Positions 1-8,147 of a stretch of DNA of 14,353 nt are shown here, one piece after another. A model generated the notes under the pieces. That model did no database searches. It had not been told where the DNA came from and was given only the letters and a program-made list of their open reading frames with translations. The translations under genes were made by a program, and so were the position numbers. Within the stretch, counting starts at the first letter, position 1. Each line of letters starts with the position of its first letter. The DNA is from JACQKA01 sp964462785. GTDB lineage: Bacteria; Patescibacteriota; Minisyncoccia; Phycocordibacterales; UBA2100. The stretch is taken from positions 1 through 14,353 of the forward strand of contig CAYWZA010000024.1 of NCBI GenBank assembly GCA_964462785.1, read 5' to 3'.

Positions 1-9
1 TATTTCATG

Positions 10-30
10 CACTTTGATTATCTCAAAGTG
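10..30. repeat. Perfect 8-bp inverted repeat
   Basis: CACTTTGA and TCAAAGTG are perfect inverse complements around a 5-nt spacer. No T-tract follows, so an intrinsic terminator of an upstream gene is not well supported. It could be an operator or the base of a transcript hairpin belonging to a gene outside the window. No ORF of note covers it. Confidence 0.5.
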
Positions 31-64
31 TTGCACTTACTTGTTGAACTAGCTGCATGTAATG

Positions 65-93
65 TAGACACGTGGCGCATCGTGTGGTAAAAA
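65..93 (+). promoter_or_regulatory. Sigma70-type promoter for the 121-438 gene
   Basis: A -35 element TAGACA (65-70, one mismatch to TTGACA) is followed by a 17-bp spacer and a -10 element TAAAAA (88-93) preceded by an extended-10 TGG (85-87). Transcription should start near 100, leaving a leader of about 20 nt. That leader holds GGAG at 111-114, six bases before the ATG. This is one of only two Shine-Dalgarno-like motifs seen in the window. Found by eye; not tested. Confidence 0.5.
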
Positions 94-120
94 TATTTGT
101 AGACAGCCTCGGAGAAGCCG

Positions 121-438
121 ATGTTTAAATACATCACCATCAATCTGACGAGTCCTATATGTCAGTGCACCACGCAAGAATTGTGGTGGTCACCGACCAC
201 TTTCGTTGATAATATAGGTACGCGGAAGTTCGGCTTCGCAATTGGATGCCGCACTTGCCAAACACGCCTCGACATTGGCGACGAGCAATTTAAGGCGCAG
301 TTCAATTTCGACGTGCCATATCCGGAACAAAAAAAGCTTCCGGCGCCCGCTCAGGACAAGCCGGAGAGGAAGCAGGGCGGCACTAATAATGTGGTGCAAC
401 TTTTTACCAAATTTACCAAAGACGACGAAAGCGCATAA
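121..438 (+). CDS. Small Cys-pair (zinc-ribbon-like) hypothetical protein, 105 aa
   Basis: This is a 105-residue soluble protein with no signal peptide or membrane segment. It has a CxC pair near residues 14-16 (CQC) and a CxxC pair near residues 44-47 (CRTC), which could form a four-Cys metal site in the N-terminal half. The C-terminal half is lysine-, proline- and glutamate-rich and probably disordered. A promoter and a 20-nt leader with GGAG precede it, and a hairpin plus T-tract follows, so it is probably a single-gene transcript separate from the operon after it. I do not recognise the family. Zinc binding is inferred from cysteine spacing only. The ATG at 121 is the only sensible start. 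Confidence 0.65.
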   Translation: MFKYITINLTSPICQCTTQELWWSPTTFVDNIGTRKFGFAIGCRTCQTRLDIGDEQFKAQFNFDVPYPEQKKLPAPAQDKPERKQGGTNNVVQLFTKFTKDDESA

Positions 439-442
439 GTCG

Positions 443-471
443 AAGGGGGACCCCACAGGGACCCTTTTTTT
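443..471 (+). terminator. Intrinsic terminator after the Cys-pair protein gene
   Basis: AAGGG (443-447) pairs with CCCTT (462-466), and an inner CCC/GGG stem closes an ACA loop. The 3' arm runs directly into seven T residues (465-471). It lies just after the stop codon at 436-438 and isolates that gene from the operon starting at 541. Confidence 0.65.
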
Positions 472-525
472 GATTTCCCCGTATTCCGTCTTTCGGAGCG
501 CCATAAGTAGCACCGAGTACTGATG

Positions 526-531
526 TATACT
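526..531 (+). promoter_or_regulatory. -10 element of the copper-protein operon, nearly leaderless
   Basis: TATACT sits nine bases before the ATG at 541. Transcription would start about 7 nt after the box, giving a leader of about 2 nt. This also argues against the in-frame ATG at 523, which would lie upstream of the transcript start. No strong -35 is seen around 502-508, so the promoter assignment is moderate. Confidence 0.4.
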
Positions 532-540
532 GCTGAAGTC

Positions 541-918
541 ATGCGCCAGCGTGGTACATACATCGCCATAACTTTAGCTTGCGCCATTGCAATTGCGCTG
601 TTGTCGTGGCTGACGCTCACGAAGCGGGTGGATACAACGCCGCTCATGCACGCGGATATCGTACTCACGAAAGACGGGTTCTCCCCCGCTGAAGTCTGGC
701 TGGTCCGCGGAGGGTCTGTCACGTTTAGCACGATAAGCGGCAAACGTTTTTGGCCGGCATCTGATTCGCATCCCGCTCATACGATTTATCCTGAATTTGA
801 TCCGAAGCAACCCCTAGAACCATCCGACTCTTGGACAATGACGTTCAATACTATCGGCGACTGGGGATATCACGACCATCTGCGCACCTACTTTATTGGC
901 ATAATCCATGTCCAATGA
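541..918 (+). CDS. Cupredoxin-like protein with a Cys-less metal loop
   Basis: This 125-aa protein has an N-terminal signal-anchor at residues 6-24 and then a single cupredoxin-like beta-sandwich. The typical 'DGFSPAEVWLVRGGSVTF' strand lies at residues 45-62, followed by SHPAH at 76-80 and a C-terminal metal loop with YHDH at 110-113 and GIIHV at 120-124. In classical cupredoxins this loop reads CxxHxxM; here there is no Cys and the ligands appear to be histidines. From memory, Cys-less YHDHL-type loops occur in other bacterial cupredoxin-domain proteins. Type 1 (blue) copper is therefore unlikely, and a type 2-like or weak copper site is possible. An upstream ATG at 523 exists, but 541 begins the signal sequence directly and fits the -10 box. 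The stop overlaps the next start as ATGA, so this is the first gene of the operon. An outward-facing electron- or copper-handling role is inferred. Confidence 0.8.
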   Translation: MRQRGTYIAITLACAIAIALLSWLTLTKRVDTTPLMHADIVLTKDGFSPAEVWLVRGGSVTFSTISGKRFWPASDSHPAHTIYPEFDPKQPLEPSDSWTMTFNTIGDWGYHDHLRTYFIGIIHVQ

Positions 919-2159
919 CCCTGGTCTCACCCACCGCAAAAAAATACCTACTCGCGATCGCAGTGCTTGTGGTGTGCATTCTTTCCGCATGGTGGAATGG
1001 TTATTCTTCTGACAAACATAACGCACAGCGGTGTGCAGAAAATTCTGTCGAAGCTACTGCTATTGAATGTTGGTACGATCTCATCCGGGAGCGTTTGCAA
1101 ACTCAAGGACTCCAGCAGGCAATGAAGCTGTTTTCGTCTATATATACGTGGCAACCAGCCTTTGCTGAATCAGGATGCCACGCCCACGCGCATCGCGTTG
1201 GCGATATGGCGTATTACGATCAGTATCTTAAAAACCCGAATATGGCAGCTATGGATTTCCCGCAAGAAACAGCTGCGTGTGGGTATGGATTTTTTCATGG
1301 ATTTCTTGAACACCTTATTCAAAATCGTCCTGACCCCGAATTTGTCGATACTACATGCACCTATCTAGATGAACGCTATGGAATATCAGTGGGCGCTATT
1401 CGTACTATTTGCTATCACGGCAGCGGGCATGGTTTTATGCTCGCTGCAGTCGAACAATTACCACGTACTGCGTGGGGTGACATGCATGCATTTACAAAAA
1501 CACCGCTCACTCAGTGTGCCGCACTTAAAAAAGCTTCACCTCGTGACCACGAAGAATGCGAGGAGGGAGTCTACAACGTCATCGTCGAGTGGATGGAAAC
1601 AAATCAATACAGTTTTTCCTACGACTATGAAAAACCCTTCGCCTCTTGTGATGCTGCTTCGACATATGCGCACAAGCGCGCCTGCTACTACGAAATGGCG
1701 CAAAAACTAGATGGTGCCTCAAATTGGAACCCGGAGCGTATGCTGGAAATCCTTTCCTCAACAAAAGATACCTATCTGCACGAGATGGCTTTTTATGTGG
1801 GGATGACCAGTGTCATGCAAAGATATGCCGGGTCTGCCGCTTACGATTCAATACTCACTCAGTGCAGCGAGCTTACGCAGCCCACCATGATCCCCTTTTG
1901 TGTGTCTGCTGTTATTGCCGGACTTTTTGAACACGGCGCACCGCAAGAAGAATATCGAGATGCATTGATAGCCTGCAGGTCGCCGCAAGTTCAAGAGGCG
2001 CTGATTTCTGAAGCATGTTGGGAAACCGTGGCACGAAAACTGTGGCGTTTTTATGAGCCTGCCCGCATTAAAGAAATTTGTGAGGAATTCCCCGAAGAAA
2101 AACGCGCGATGTGTCTGAGTCACAGTGCATACGACCCCGCACCCGCCAACCGACAATGA
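915..2159 (+). CDS. Membrane-anchored HxxxH/CxHGxGH family protein, paralogue 1 (414 aa)
   Basis: The start is placed at 915 because it makes an ATGA overlap with the cupredoxin stop and opens directly onto a signal-anchor (residues 11-27). An in-frame ATG at 831 would overlap the previous gene by 88 bases and bury the signal. The rest is helical and Cys-rich. Motifs shared with the next three genes are HAHAHRVG (89-96), a Cys-Gly-rich segment CGYGFFHG (122-129), CYHGSGHG (166-173) and CEEGV (215-219). The C-terminal half has repeated Cys-x(10-16)-Cys helical units, for example around 'QCSELTQPTMIPFC'. I do not recognise the family. The invariant histidines suggest a metal or heme site, and the paired cysteines suggest disulfides in an extracytoplasmic protein. 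No Shine-Dalgarno precedes the start. Confidence 0.85.
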   Translation: MTLVSPTAKKYLLAIAVLVVCILSAWWNGYSSDKHNAQRCAENSVEATAIECWYDLIRERLQTQGLQQAMKLFSSIYTWQPAFAESGCHAHAHRVGDMAYYDQYLKNPNMAAMDFPQETAACGYGFFHGFLEHLIQNRPDPEFVDTTCTYLDERYGISVGAIRTICYHGSGHGFMLAAVEQLPRTAWGDMHAFTKTPLTQCAALKKASPRDHEECEEGVYNVIVEWMETNQYSFSYDYEKPFASCDAASTYAHKRACYYEMAQKLDGASNWNPERMLEILSSTKDTYLHEMAFYVGMTSVMQRYAGSAAYDSILTQCSELTQPTMIPFCVSAVIAGLFEHGAPQEEYRDALIACRSPQVQEALISEACWETVARKLWRFYEPARIKEICEEFPEEKRAMCLSHSAYDPAPANRQ

Positions 2160-2180
2160 CAATTGCCGAAACTGAGATGG

Positions 2181-2221
2181 TATAAAAACGTGCTGGAATT
2201 TGGTAGGTTGAAGTATATACT
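2181..2221 (+). promoter_or_regulatory. Possible internal promoters before paralogue 2
   Basis: The 68-bp gap between the 915-2159 and 2228-3424 genes holds two -10-like boxes. TATAAA (2181-2186) is preceded by TGG, an extended -10, with ATGACA at 2156-2161 as a weakly spaced -35. TATACT (2216-2221) lies exactly 6 nt before the ATG at 2228, which would give a leaderless transcript. This is the only gap of this size in the 541-11143 cluster, so an internal start or re-start of transcription is plausible here. Confidence 0.4.
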
Positions 2222-2227
2222 TTTTGC

Positions 2228-3424
2228 ATGGCGTACTCGCGTCTCACCATAATTATCGCGAGTATCGCACTTGGCGTAGTACTCCTGTTTTTCTATACGC
2301 CTCCTCAGAGTACATATCCTGAGGCTGACACTATCGCGCAGGGTGCAGCTGATTTTGTCGAGCTGCGCACTCGTTTCGAACATGTGGCGCACGCAAAAGG
2401 TGCCCCCTATGCTTTTGAAGTGTTGCGGCGCGCATCACTTCCCGCAAACACAGATACCCACCTATTAGGTCATGCAATTGGTGACATCTTATATGAACAG
2501 CGAGGCATCACTGGCATAACACTCTGCAGCCAGGATTTTCGAAATGCATGCTCACACACTATCGCCATTGGAGCACTGAATGAATTTGGCGAAGATGCGC
2601 TGCCACGCATACGAGACGTATGTAAAAAAGCTCCGGGGGGCATTGGGGCGTACACGATGTGTTACCACGGTCTCGGTCATGGAATATTTGCATACTACGA
2701 ATACGATCTCCCTCAAACAATAGCGCTGTGCGAAAAAACAGGAACTCCTGAACACAAAAACCAAGAGGCGATCGAATGTTTAGGCGGAGTCATTATGGAG
2801 CTTATGGGCGGAGGAGGTCACAACATGGAAGCCTGGGAAGTGGCGCGAAAAAAGTATCTCAATGCCCCTCTCTCTCCCTGCATGGGCGACATCATTCCAT
2901 CCACTATGCGAGCAATGTGTTTGAATTACCTGACCCCACGATTATGGGAAATCACCGGCATTGATCTGGGAATGCCCGACCCCGCATCATTCCCGAAAAG
3001 TTTTGCTTTGTGCGACGCGATACCGCAAGAGAGCGCCGACCTGCGGTATGCATGCGGCGGAGGATTTGGGAAAGAATTCGTCCCGCTCATTGCATCGCGC
3101 GATAGTCGCGCAGTGACACAGATGAATGACGCGGCGCTTACAGAAATTTCTGCATGGTGCGCTCTGGCACCAGCAGAAGATCTCCAAAACGCGTGCGAGA
3201 AAGAGGCGCTGGCATCGCTCTTTTGGGGTGGAGAAAATGATCCGGAAGCATCATTTCGATTTTGTGATGCCACAAGCAAAGCCTCGATGAAACATGCGTG
3301 CTTAGAGCACTTAGCTACAAACATCAATTTCTATACTACCGGGACTGCGCGGCGCGCTCTGTGCGAAAAACTGCCCACATCCTATCAAAACACTTGCCTT
3401 GAAACGTCCACGCCAACCTTATGA
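2228..3424 (+). CDS. Membrane-anchored HxxxH/CxHGxGH family protein, paralogue 2 (398 aa)
   Basis: The N-terminal signal-anchor spans residues 6-23, followed by a helical Cys-rich ectodomain. Family motifs are HLLGHAIG (78-85), a degenerate CSHTIAIG segment (108-115), CYHGLGHG (145-152) and CLGGV (184-188), followed by a Gly-rich GGGG run near 194-197. The C-terminal half carries four Cys-pair helical units with the pattern C-x(9-14)-C, including 'WCALAPAEDLQNAC'. The HxxxH to CxHGxGH spacing (about 65 residues) resembles the paralogues. The gene overlaps the following start by ATGA. Function is unknown; an envelope metal- or heme-binding role is inferred from invariant His residues and from copper-protein neighbours. 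The start at 2228 fits the signal sequence and the adjacent -10 box. Confidence 0.85.
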   Translation: MAYSRLTIIIASIALGVVLLFFYTPPQSTYPEADTIAQGAADFVELRTRFEHVAHAKGAPYAFEVLRRASLPANTDTHLLGHAIGDILYEQRGITGITLCSQDFRNACSHTIAIGALNEFGEDALPRIRDVCKKAPGGIGAYTMCYHGLGHGIFAYYEYDLPQTIALCEKTGTPEHKNQEAIECLGGVIMELMGGGGHNMEAWEVARKKYLNAPLSPCMGDIIPSTMRAMCLNYLTPRLWEITGIDLGMPDPASFPKSFALCDAIPQESADLRYACGGGFGKEFVPLIASRDSRAVTQMNDAALTEISAWCALAPAEDLQNACEKEALASLFWGGENDPEASFRFCDATSKASMKHACLEHLATNINFYTTGTARRALCEKLPTSYQNTCLETSTPTL

Positions 3425-4449
3425 AGTATCGCCATTTTCTGTGGCTTGTCGCGATGGCAAGTCTGCTGGTAATCGTGTTTTTTGTTTGGAAACAACCAAC
3501 AGAAACTCCTGGACTGGACGAGCGATTCTTCCATTGGAAGGAACGGATCGAGAGCGTGGGGGCGACAGCGGCATACGCGCACATGGCAGATGAAATAGCT
3601 GCCCTTCCGATAAGAGAACGACATGCGCATGCGCATGCATTTGGCGCGGCGCTGTACCTCACCCGTGGTATATCGGGATTGCCGGTGTGTGACGCTCGTT
3701 TTTCATATGGCTGCTTCCACGAATTCCTCGGCAGAGCGATCGCCGACGAAGGCATGTCAGTCGTGACTAGTTTGAACCAACAATGCATTGAGATTCTTGC
3801 GACATCATCACCACTCTCCTGCCAACATGGTCTCGGACACGGTATTCAAAGTTATATTGGATATGAGCCCGATGACCTCGCCTTAGGACTCGCCGCCTGC
3901 CGTGATCTGCATAATGATGCCATTGGGGGATGCTATGGCGGTGTGTTTATGGAATTTCATTTTCGCACTCTGTGGGGAGAATCAGCGCGTATCCGCGAAG
4001 CCACCCGCGAGGAAATCGAGCGTTCTTGCAAAACAGTAGACGAAGAGTACGAGCGCGCATGTTTGTATTGGTCACCTCAATGGTGGCTTCAGGCATTATT
4101 CGAGGGAGATCCACGCCTCGAGCATTTCGCAACGTTGGGAGATATCTGCTTGAGCGTGGCGGAGTCGGAAGAGTTGCGCCGCGACTGTTTTGAAGGGATC
4201 GGGGTCGCTGTACCTTCACAGGTCGGATATAATCCACAACGCGTAGTGCAGGCATGTACTGCCGTTGCCGCGAATCCACGCTACCAATTGCATTGCCGTG
4301 CATCTGCCGCAAATATTCTTCATGTTGATGCGGGGCAATCCGCGGCTCTGAAAAGTTGTGAGGGTCTTACCGGTGTTGTGTATCAATATTGTGCAGCGTA
4401 CGCCAAAAATCAGGCGAACATATTCAATCGAGCACTGCTCTCAGAGTAA
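3421..4449 (+). CDS. Membrane-anchored HxxxH/CxHGxGH family protein, paralogue 3 (342 aa)
   Basis: It starts in an ATGA overlap with the previous stop and has no Shine-Dalgarno sequence. A signal-anchor occupies residues 6-22. Motifs are HAHAHAFG (68-75), GCFHEF (97-102), CQHGLGHG (134-141) and CYGGV (171-175). It is the shortest paralogue, with fewer C-terminal Cys-pair units (three visible, for example around 'SCEGLTGVVYQYC'). The CxHGxGH residue after the first Cys is Gln rather than Tyr, showing that the aromatic residue is not invariant while both His and both Gly are. It ends five bases before the next start. No enzymatic family is recognised. The conserved motifs and export signal support an extracytoplasmic structural or metal-binding role by inference. 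Confidence 0.85.
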   Translation: MKYRHFLWLVAMASLLVIVFFVWKQPTETPGLDERFFHWKERIESVGATAAYAHMADEIAALPIRERHAHAHAFGAALYLTRGISGLPVCDARFSYGCFHEFLGRAIADEGMSVVTSLNQQCIEILATSSPLSCQHGLGHGIQSYIGYEPDDLALGLAACRDLHNDAIGGCYGGVFMEFHFRTLWGESARIREATREEIERSCKTVDEEYERACLYWSPQWWLQALFEGDPRLEHFATLGDICLSVAESEELRRDCFEGIGVAVPSQVGYNPQRVVQACTAVAANPRYQLHCRASAANILHVDAGQSAALKSCEGLTGVVYQYCAAYAKNQANIFNRALLSE

Positions 4450-4454
4450 ATAGT

Positions 4455-5609
4455 ATGATGTACAAGTTACTTGTTACAGCTCTGACCGTATGTGTGTTTG
4501 CTGGGATATATGCCTTTGTGCCACATTCGACCGAGGCTATCGCGCGCAGCATCGTCACAGAGTGCGCGAGCGGCGAAAGCCAATCGTGCTATGAACACGT
4601 CGTCCCAAAACTCTATCCCCGCCTGTCAGTAACCCAAATATTTGATGTTATCCGTGAAATCAGGCGCATCGATCCGGGCTATCAAATGTGTCACGCCGTC
4701 GCCCACCGTATTGGTGAGCTGGTCGTTGAGCAACATCCTGATACGTGGTTTACGCAGCTCTCAAAAGGACCGTCCGATGGTATGTGCAGTAATGGCTACA
4801 TGCATGGGGTCATGGTTGGACGCTTTGACAATTTCAGCCTGACTGAAGCTGAACTTACTAAAATAATTCCTGATTTTAGAAATGCATGCGTCGCCCGTGA
4901 TGACTGGTCCCCCACCCCATTAGATCGGGGTATTTGCTATCACGGTCTTGGCCACCTCTACGTAATCACCACAAAGGCAGATTTACATGCGTCTATCAAA
5001 CTCTGTGAAGCAACGGCAAAAAACGAGTCGGAGGACTTCTTTAAAATCTGTGCGGAAGGCGTGTTTATGCAGATTTACCAACCTCTGGATCCAGAAGATT
5101 TTGAACTTATTAGATTGCTGAAGAATCCCCCGACAAAGGAAACGTACCGAGCTTTTTGCGCACAATATGCTGATCCGGTAGTAGAGGGTGCTTGCTTGCG
5201 AGAAGCATGGCCATTTTTCCGTGATGCGGTGCTCGCGGGAACGGCAGTCGAGACTCTTTGCGCAAACCAGCCAAACGATACCGAGCTCACCAATTGCATT
5301 GGTACCTTAGCAACAATCACGGGGCGTCTCCTCTTAGACACACCTGATCGAGTCATTACCTCGTGTATGGCTTTTCCAGAAGAACTGCGCCACGTGTGCT
5401 TCCGCACTTCAGCGCAAGCAGTGGTGGAGGAGGATCGTGCACAAGGAGCGAAAGCTATCGCACTATGTCAGCGAGCGGGAGCGTACGCAGACCAATGCCT
5501 TTCTCATCTTGCTGCTCGCGCTGGGTTTATTTTCTCTCAGACACCAAAACGCTCACAATTCTGTGATGAATTCCCTTATGAATACCGTGCGGCCTGCATG
5601 CTACCATGA
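4455..5609 (+). CDS. Membrane-anchored HxxxH/CxHGxGH family protein, paralogue 4 (384 aa)
   Basis: The start is at 4455 (or the adjacent ATG at 4458), five bases after the previous stop. The upstream in-frame ATG at 4389 would run 61 bases into the previous gene and place a polar stretch before the signal-anchor (residues 4-21). Motifs are HAVAHRIG (80-87), MCSNGYMHG (110-118), CYHGLGH (161-167, here followed by Leu rather than Gly) and CAEGV (199-203). Five C-terminal Cys-pair units follow, with spacing C-x(7-14)-C. It overlaps lnt by ATGA. Same unrecognised family as the previous three genes. Divergence between copies is high outside the motifs, so the tandem array is old rather than a recent duplication. 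Confidence 0.85.
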   Translation: MMYKLLVTALTVCVFAGIYAFVPHSTEAIARSIVTECASGESQSCYEHVVPKLYPRLSVTQIFDVIREIRRIDPGYQMCHAVAHRIGELVVEQHPDTWFTQLSKGPSDGMCSNGYMHGVMVGRFDNFSLTEAELTKIIPDFRNACVARDDWSPTPLDRGICYHGLGHLYVITTKADLHASIKLCEATAKNESEDFFKICAEGVFMQIYQPLDPEDFELIRLLKNPPTKETYRAFCAQYADPVVEGACLREAWPFFRDAVLAGTAVETLCANQPNDTELTNCIGTLATITGRLLLDTPDRVITSCMAFPEELRHVCFRTSAQAVVEEDRAQGAKAIALCQRAGAYADQCLSHLAARAGFIFSQTPKRSQFCDEFPYEYRAACMLP

Positions 5610-7177
5610 GTAGTCTTAGAGACTATTTGATCAGTATGGACGCTCGATCACCATTCTTCATCCGGCCATCGCTGCGATGTCTTGGGCTTGGCATCGTGGT
5701 TGGTCTGTGCAGTATGGTGCCGCATCTCTGGCCGCTGATTTTTGTCGGCATCGTTCCTCTCTTCCCTCTCATTTCTGGCCACTCCGTCTCGTGGAGTAGT
5801 GCAGTGCGACGCGGGGCGCTTTTTGGTATTGGATACGCAGGGGTTGTTTTTTTCTGGACACTCAATTGGCTGGGTCTACTTTTGGAAACAGATCTGCCGC
5901 TGACACTTGCTCTCATCATGTCTGCATACTCGTGGCTGCTGACGGTAGGTGCCCATGTGGTTGGGTACGCGCTGTGGGCAGGGGCGCATTGGTACGTATG
6001 GAAACACGTGAAAAACCACCCCCACGGCGCAGCGGTACTTACAGCACTGTTATTTGTCTGCGCTGAAATGTTCGGCGTCTTCATGTTCCAACTCTTTTAC
6101 TTGAGTCCGGTAAGCACCCTCATGCCTCATTTTTCGTTTGCGATGATTGGATACGCATTGGGTCAGCATGTCATTCCATTGCAATATGCATGGATTGGTG
6201 GCATTTGGCTGCTCTCCTTTGTGGTCATATATGCCAACGTCATCATTTCGATGCTGATTGTACATCGCGAGCGTGTGGGCGCGTATATTCTAATTTGTAT
6301 TGCCCTCATTCCGACTCTGCTGTATGCGTATCGCGCCCCAACAGAACCAATGCCCACACTGAACGTTGGAGTCGTACATACGAACTTTGACACTAATTTT
6401 GAGACGGGAGATCAAGACATGCGCCTGCGGTATCTATATCTCAATGCGCAGCTCCTCGAGCTTCTTTCACTACATCCGGCGCTTATTCTTTTGCCAGAAG
6501 GCAGTGGATTCGCCAATCTCGACGCCACGTTTGGCGCGGAAACAGAAGGTCAAAGAAGTTTTCCGCTGATCATCGACAAAAAAATCGTGCTTGTTGATTC
6601 TGCGCCTGAACAAATCGGCGCCGAGCAACGCGCGCGCATACACTACTGGGGAGCGCCGTATGAAATATACTCGGATAAACGCGTGCTGCTGCCTCAAGGA
6701 GAATACGTTCCCTATATCCAATATCTATTGCAAGAGTATATGGCGAGTCCGGAAACAATTCGTCGTCTGCAGGAACTCAGAATGTTTTCCCCAGGGCAAC
6801 CCTCATCAAGCGTTGCCGTTGCAAACAGTATCGTTGCTGGTCGATTTTGTTCTGAATCAATGAGTCCATTCCTCTACGTGTATAACGCATACGAGGGGGC
6901 TCAACTCTTTCTCAACGTTGCTTCACACAGTTGGTTTTTGGAAAGCAATCTGCTCTCATTTAGAACGGAAAATATCGCCCGTGTCCGTGCCGTCGAATCC
7001 GGACGCTGGTACATCCAAGCGGGAAACAGAACTTCATCTTTCGTCATAGATCATTTAGGGGGCGTCGTTGCGGAAATTGACGATGCGAGTCCTCGCGCGC
7101 TTGCGGTGGACCTACGGACAGACATAACTCCTTATCAATGGATTGCGAATCACATTATTCATGCGTGGGTACAATGA
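5606..7177 (+). CDS. lnt: Apolipoprotein N-acyltransferase (Lnt)-like protein
   Basis: At 523 aa this matches Lnt length (about 510 in E. coli). The N-terminal ~230 residues are multi-pass membrane, and the C-terminal half is a nitrilase/carbon-nitrogen hydrolase domain. The expected catalytic triad is visible: Glu298 in LLPEGSG, Lys358 in SDKRVLLPQGEYVP and Cys415 in RFCSES. Glu366 of the GEYVP motif and the later ESGRWYIQAGNR segment are also in place. Known Lnt enzymes transfer a third acyl chain to the N-terminal Cys of lipoproteins on the outer face of the cytoplasmic membrane. It starts in an ATGA overlap. Its position between two arrays of exported proteins is odd because none of the neighbours has a convincing lipobox. 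Function on lipoproteins is by homology; a role specific to this operon is speculation. Confidence 0.85.
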   Translation: MSSLRDYLISMDARSPFFIRPSLRCLGLGIVVGLCSMVPHLWPLIFVGIVPLFPLISGHSVSWSSAVRRGALFGIGYAGVVFFWTLNWLGLLLETDLPLTLALIMSAYSWLLTVGAHVVGYALWAGAHWYVWKHVKNHPHGAAVLTALLFVCAEMFGVFMFQLFYLSPVSTLMPHFSFAMIGYALGQHVIPLQYAWIGGIWLLSFVVIYANVIISMLIVHRERVGAYILICIALIPTLLYAYRAPTEPMPTLNVGVVHTNFDTNFETGDQDMRLRYLYLNAQLLELLSLHPALILLPEGSGFANLDATFGAETEGQRSFPLIIDKKIVLVDSAPEQIGAEQRARIHYWGAPYEIYSDKRVLLPQGEYVPYIQYLLQEYMASPETIRRLQELRMFSPGQPSSSVAVANSIVAGRFCSESMSPFLYVYNAYEGAQLFLNVASHSWFLESNLLSFRTENIARVRAVESGRWYIQAGNRTSSFVIDHLGGVVAEIDDASPRALAVDLRTDITPYQWIANHIIHAWVQ

Positions 7178-8147
7178 AAAAATAGGCGTGCCCATCCTTA
7201 GCGTGCCGGCTCTGCTGGCTATGTTCTGCCTGGCTGCATATTTAGAATTTGCGCCCGATACCATCATTTTGGAGACCAACCACCTGCCCACATTACTCCC
7301 CCACGAACATGACGCCGGAGAAGCTGTCGAGGACGCCGGTCACCATCACTATCTCTACAGCGCCGATTTCACGGCGCCCTACGATATATGGATATCGAAA
7401 ATACATTTCGACATTATGAATGCACCCGATACTGCCGTGCATCATACGGCTCTGCTCATGCCTAATGCGAACCACCAGACATGCAAAAATATACCCTTCA
7501 AGCAACTTGCCGGATTCGCCCAAGACAGCATGTTTCAACCAACGATTTCTTTCCCTCCGGACACGGGGATGCTGATCAAGCGAGGTGAGACAGTTCGCCT
7601 TTTGCTCATGGTTCACAACCCGCTTCCTCCCGTGGGTCCTGGCGGCATATACCACAATGTCTCTGGACGCCTCACACTTACACTGCACCCAAAATTCCGT
7701 AGCGAAAAGCTGAAGGAGATTCGATACCACCTCATGCATCTCGATGAAGTTCCTTGCGCCATGCACTACAGTGACGGTACAGAAGCTTTCTTTTTCTCAG
7801 TACCACCCCGGGTAAGCGACTACGAATTTTCCAGCACTGCCACTCAAGATGACCCTGCGCAATTTACATTCTCTCGCCCCAGCACTATCGTATACGTAGG
7901 TGGTCACTTACATGGGTGGCAGGGCGGAAAAGAAGTCATCGTTGAGAAAAACGGTGCATCATTCCTCAGGTTCACCACCACACCATCGGCTACATATCCC
8001 TATCGCTATGATTCTCAGTATTATCCCTCGAACATTACGGTGAACTCCGGTGATTCTTTTACCGTTCGTGCGATATATGATAATCCAAACGATGTCTTAA
8101 CACGGGGCGCCATGGGAATGCTCGAAATGTACTACTATGAAAATTAA
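7161..8147 (+). CDS. Copper type II (PHM/DBM-like) monooxygenase-family protein, paralogue 1 (328 aa)
   Basis: It resembles the two-domain PHM/dopamine beta-monooxygenase fold. CuH-site ligands: His94-His95 in DTAVHHTALL and His152 in LMVHNP. CuM-site ligands: His249 and His251 in GGHLHGWQGGK and Met318 in TRGAMG. Two Cys (108 and 199) are shared by the paralogues and may form a disulfide. An extra N-terminal motif PHEHD (47-51) plus HHH (61-63) is not part of the standard PHM sites. A signal-anchor covers residues 10-27. I chose ATG 7161, which overlaps lnt by 17 bases; an in-frame ATG at 7143 would add six residues. In known enzymes these coppers hydroxylate a C-H bond using O2 and single-electron donors; the substrate here is unknown. 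Confidence 0.75.
   Translation: MRGYNEKIGVPILSVPALLAMFCLAAYLEFAPDTIILETNHLPTLLPHEHDAGEAVEDAGHHHYLYSADFTAPYDIWISKIHFDIMNAPDTAVHHTALLMPNANHQTCKNIPFKQLAGFAQDSMFQPTISFPPDTGMLIKRGETVRLLLMVHNPLPPVGPGGIYHNVSGRLTLTLHPKFRSEKLKEIRYHLMHLDEVPCAMHYSDGTEAFFFSVPPRVSDYEFSSTATQDDPAQFTFSRPSTIVYVGGHLHGWQGGKEVIVEKNGASFLRFTTTPSATYPYRYDSQYYPSNITVNSGDSFTVRAIYDNPNDVLTRGAMGMLEMYYYEN

Noticed and set aside
831..914. Upstream ATG extending the first HxxxH gene by 28 residues
   Set aside because: It would overlap the cupredoxin gene by 88 bases and put a polar stretch before the signal-anchor; the ATGA overlap at 915 is the better start.
3947..4312. 121-aa minus-strand ORF under paralogue 3
   Set aside because: It is fully contained in a gene with conserved family motifs on the plus strand, with no independent signals.
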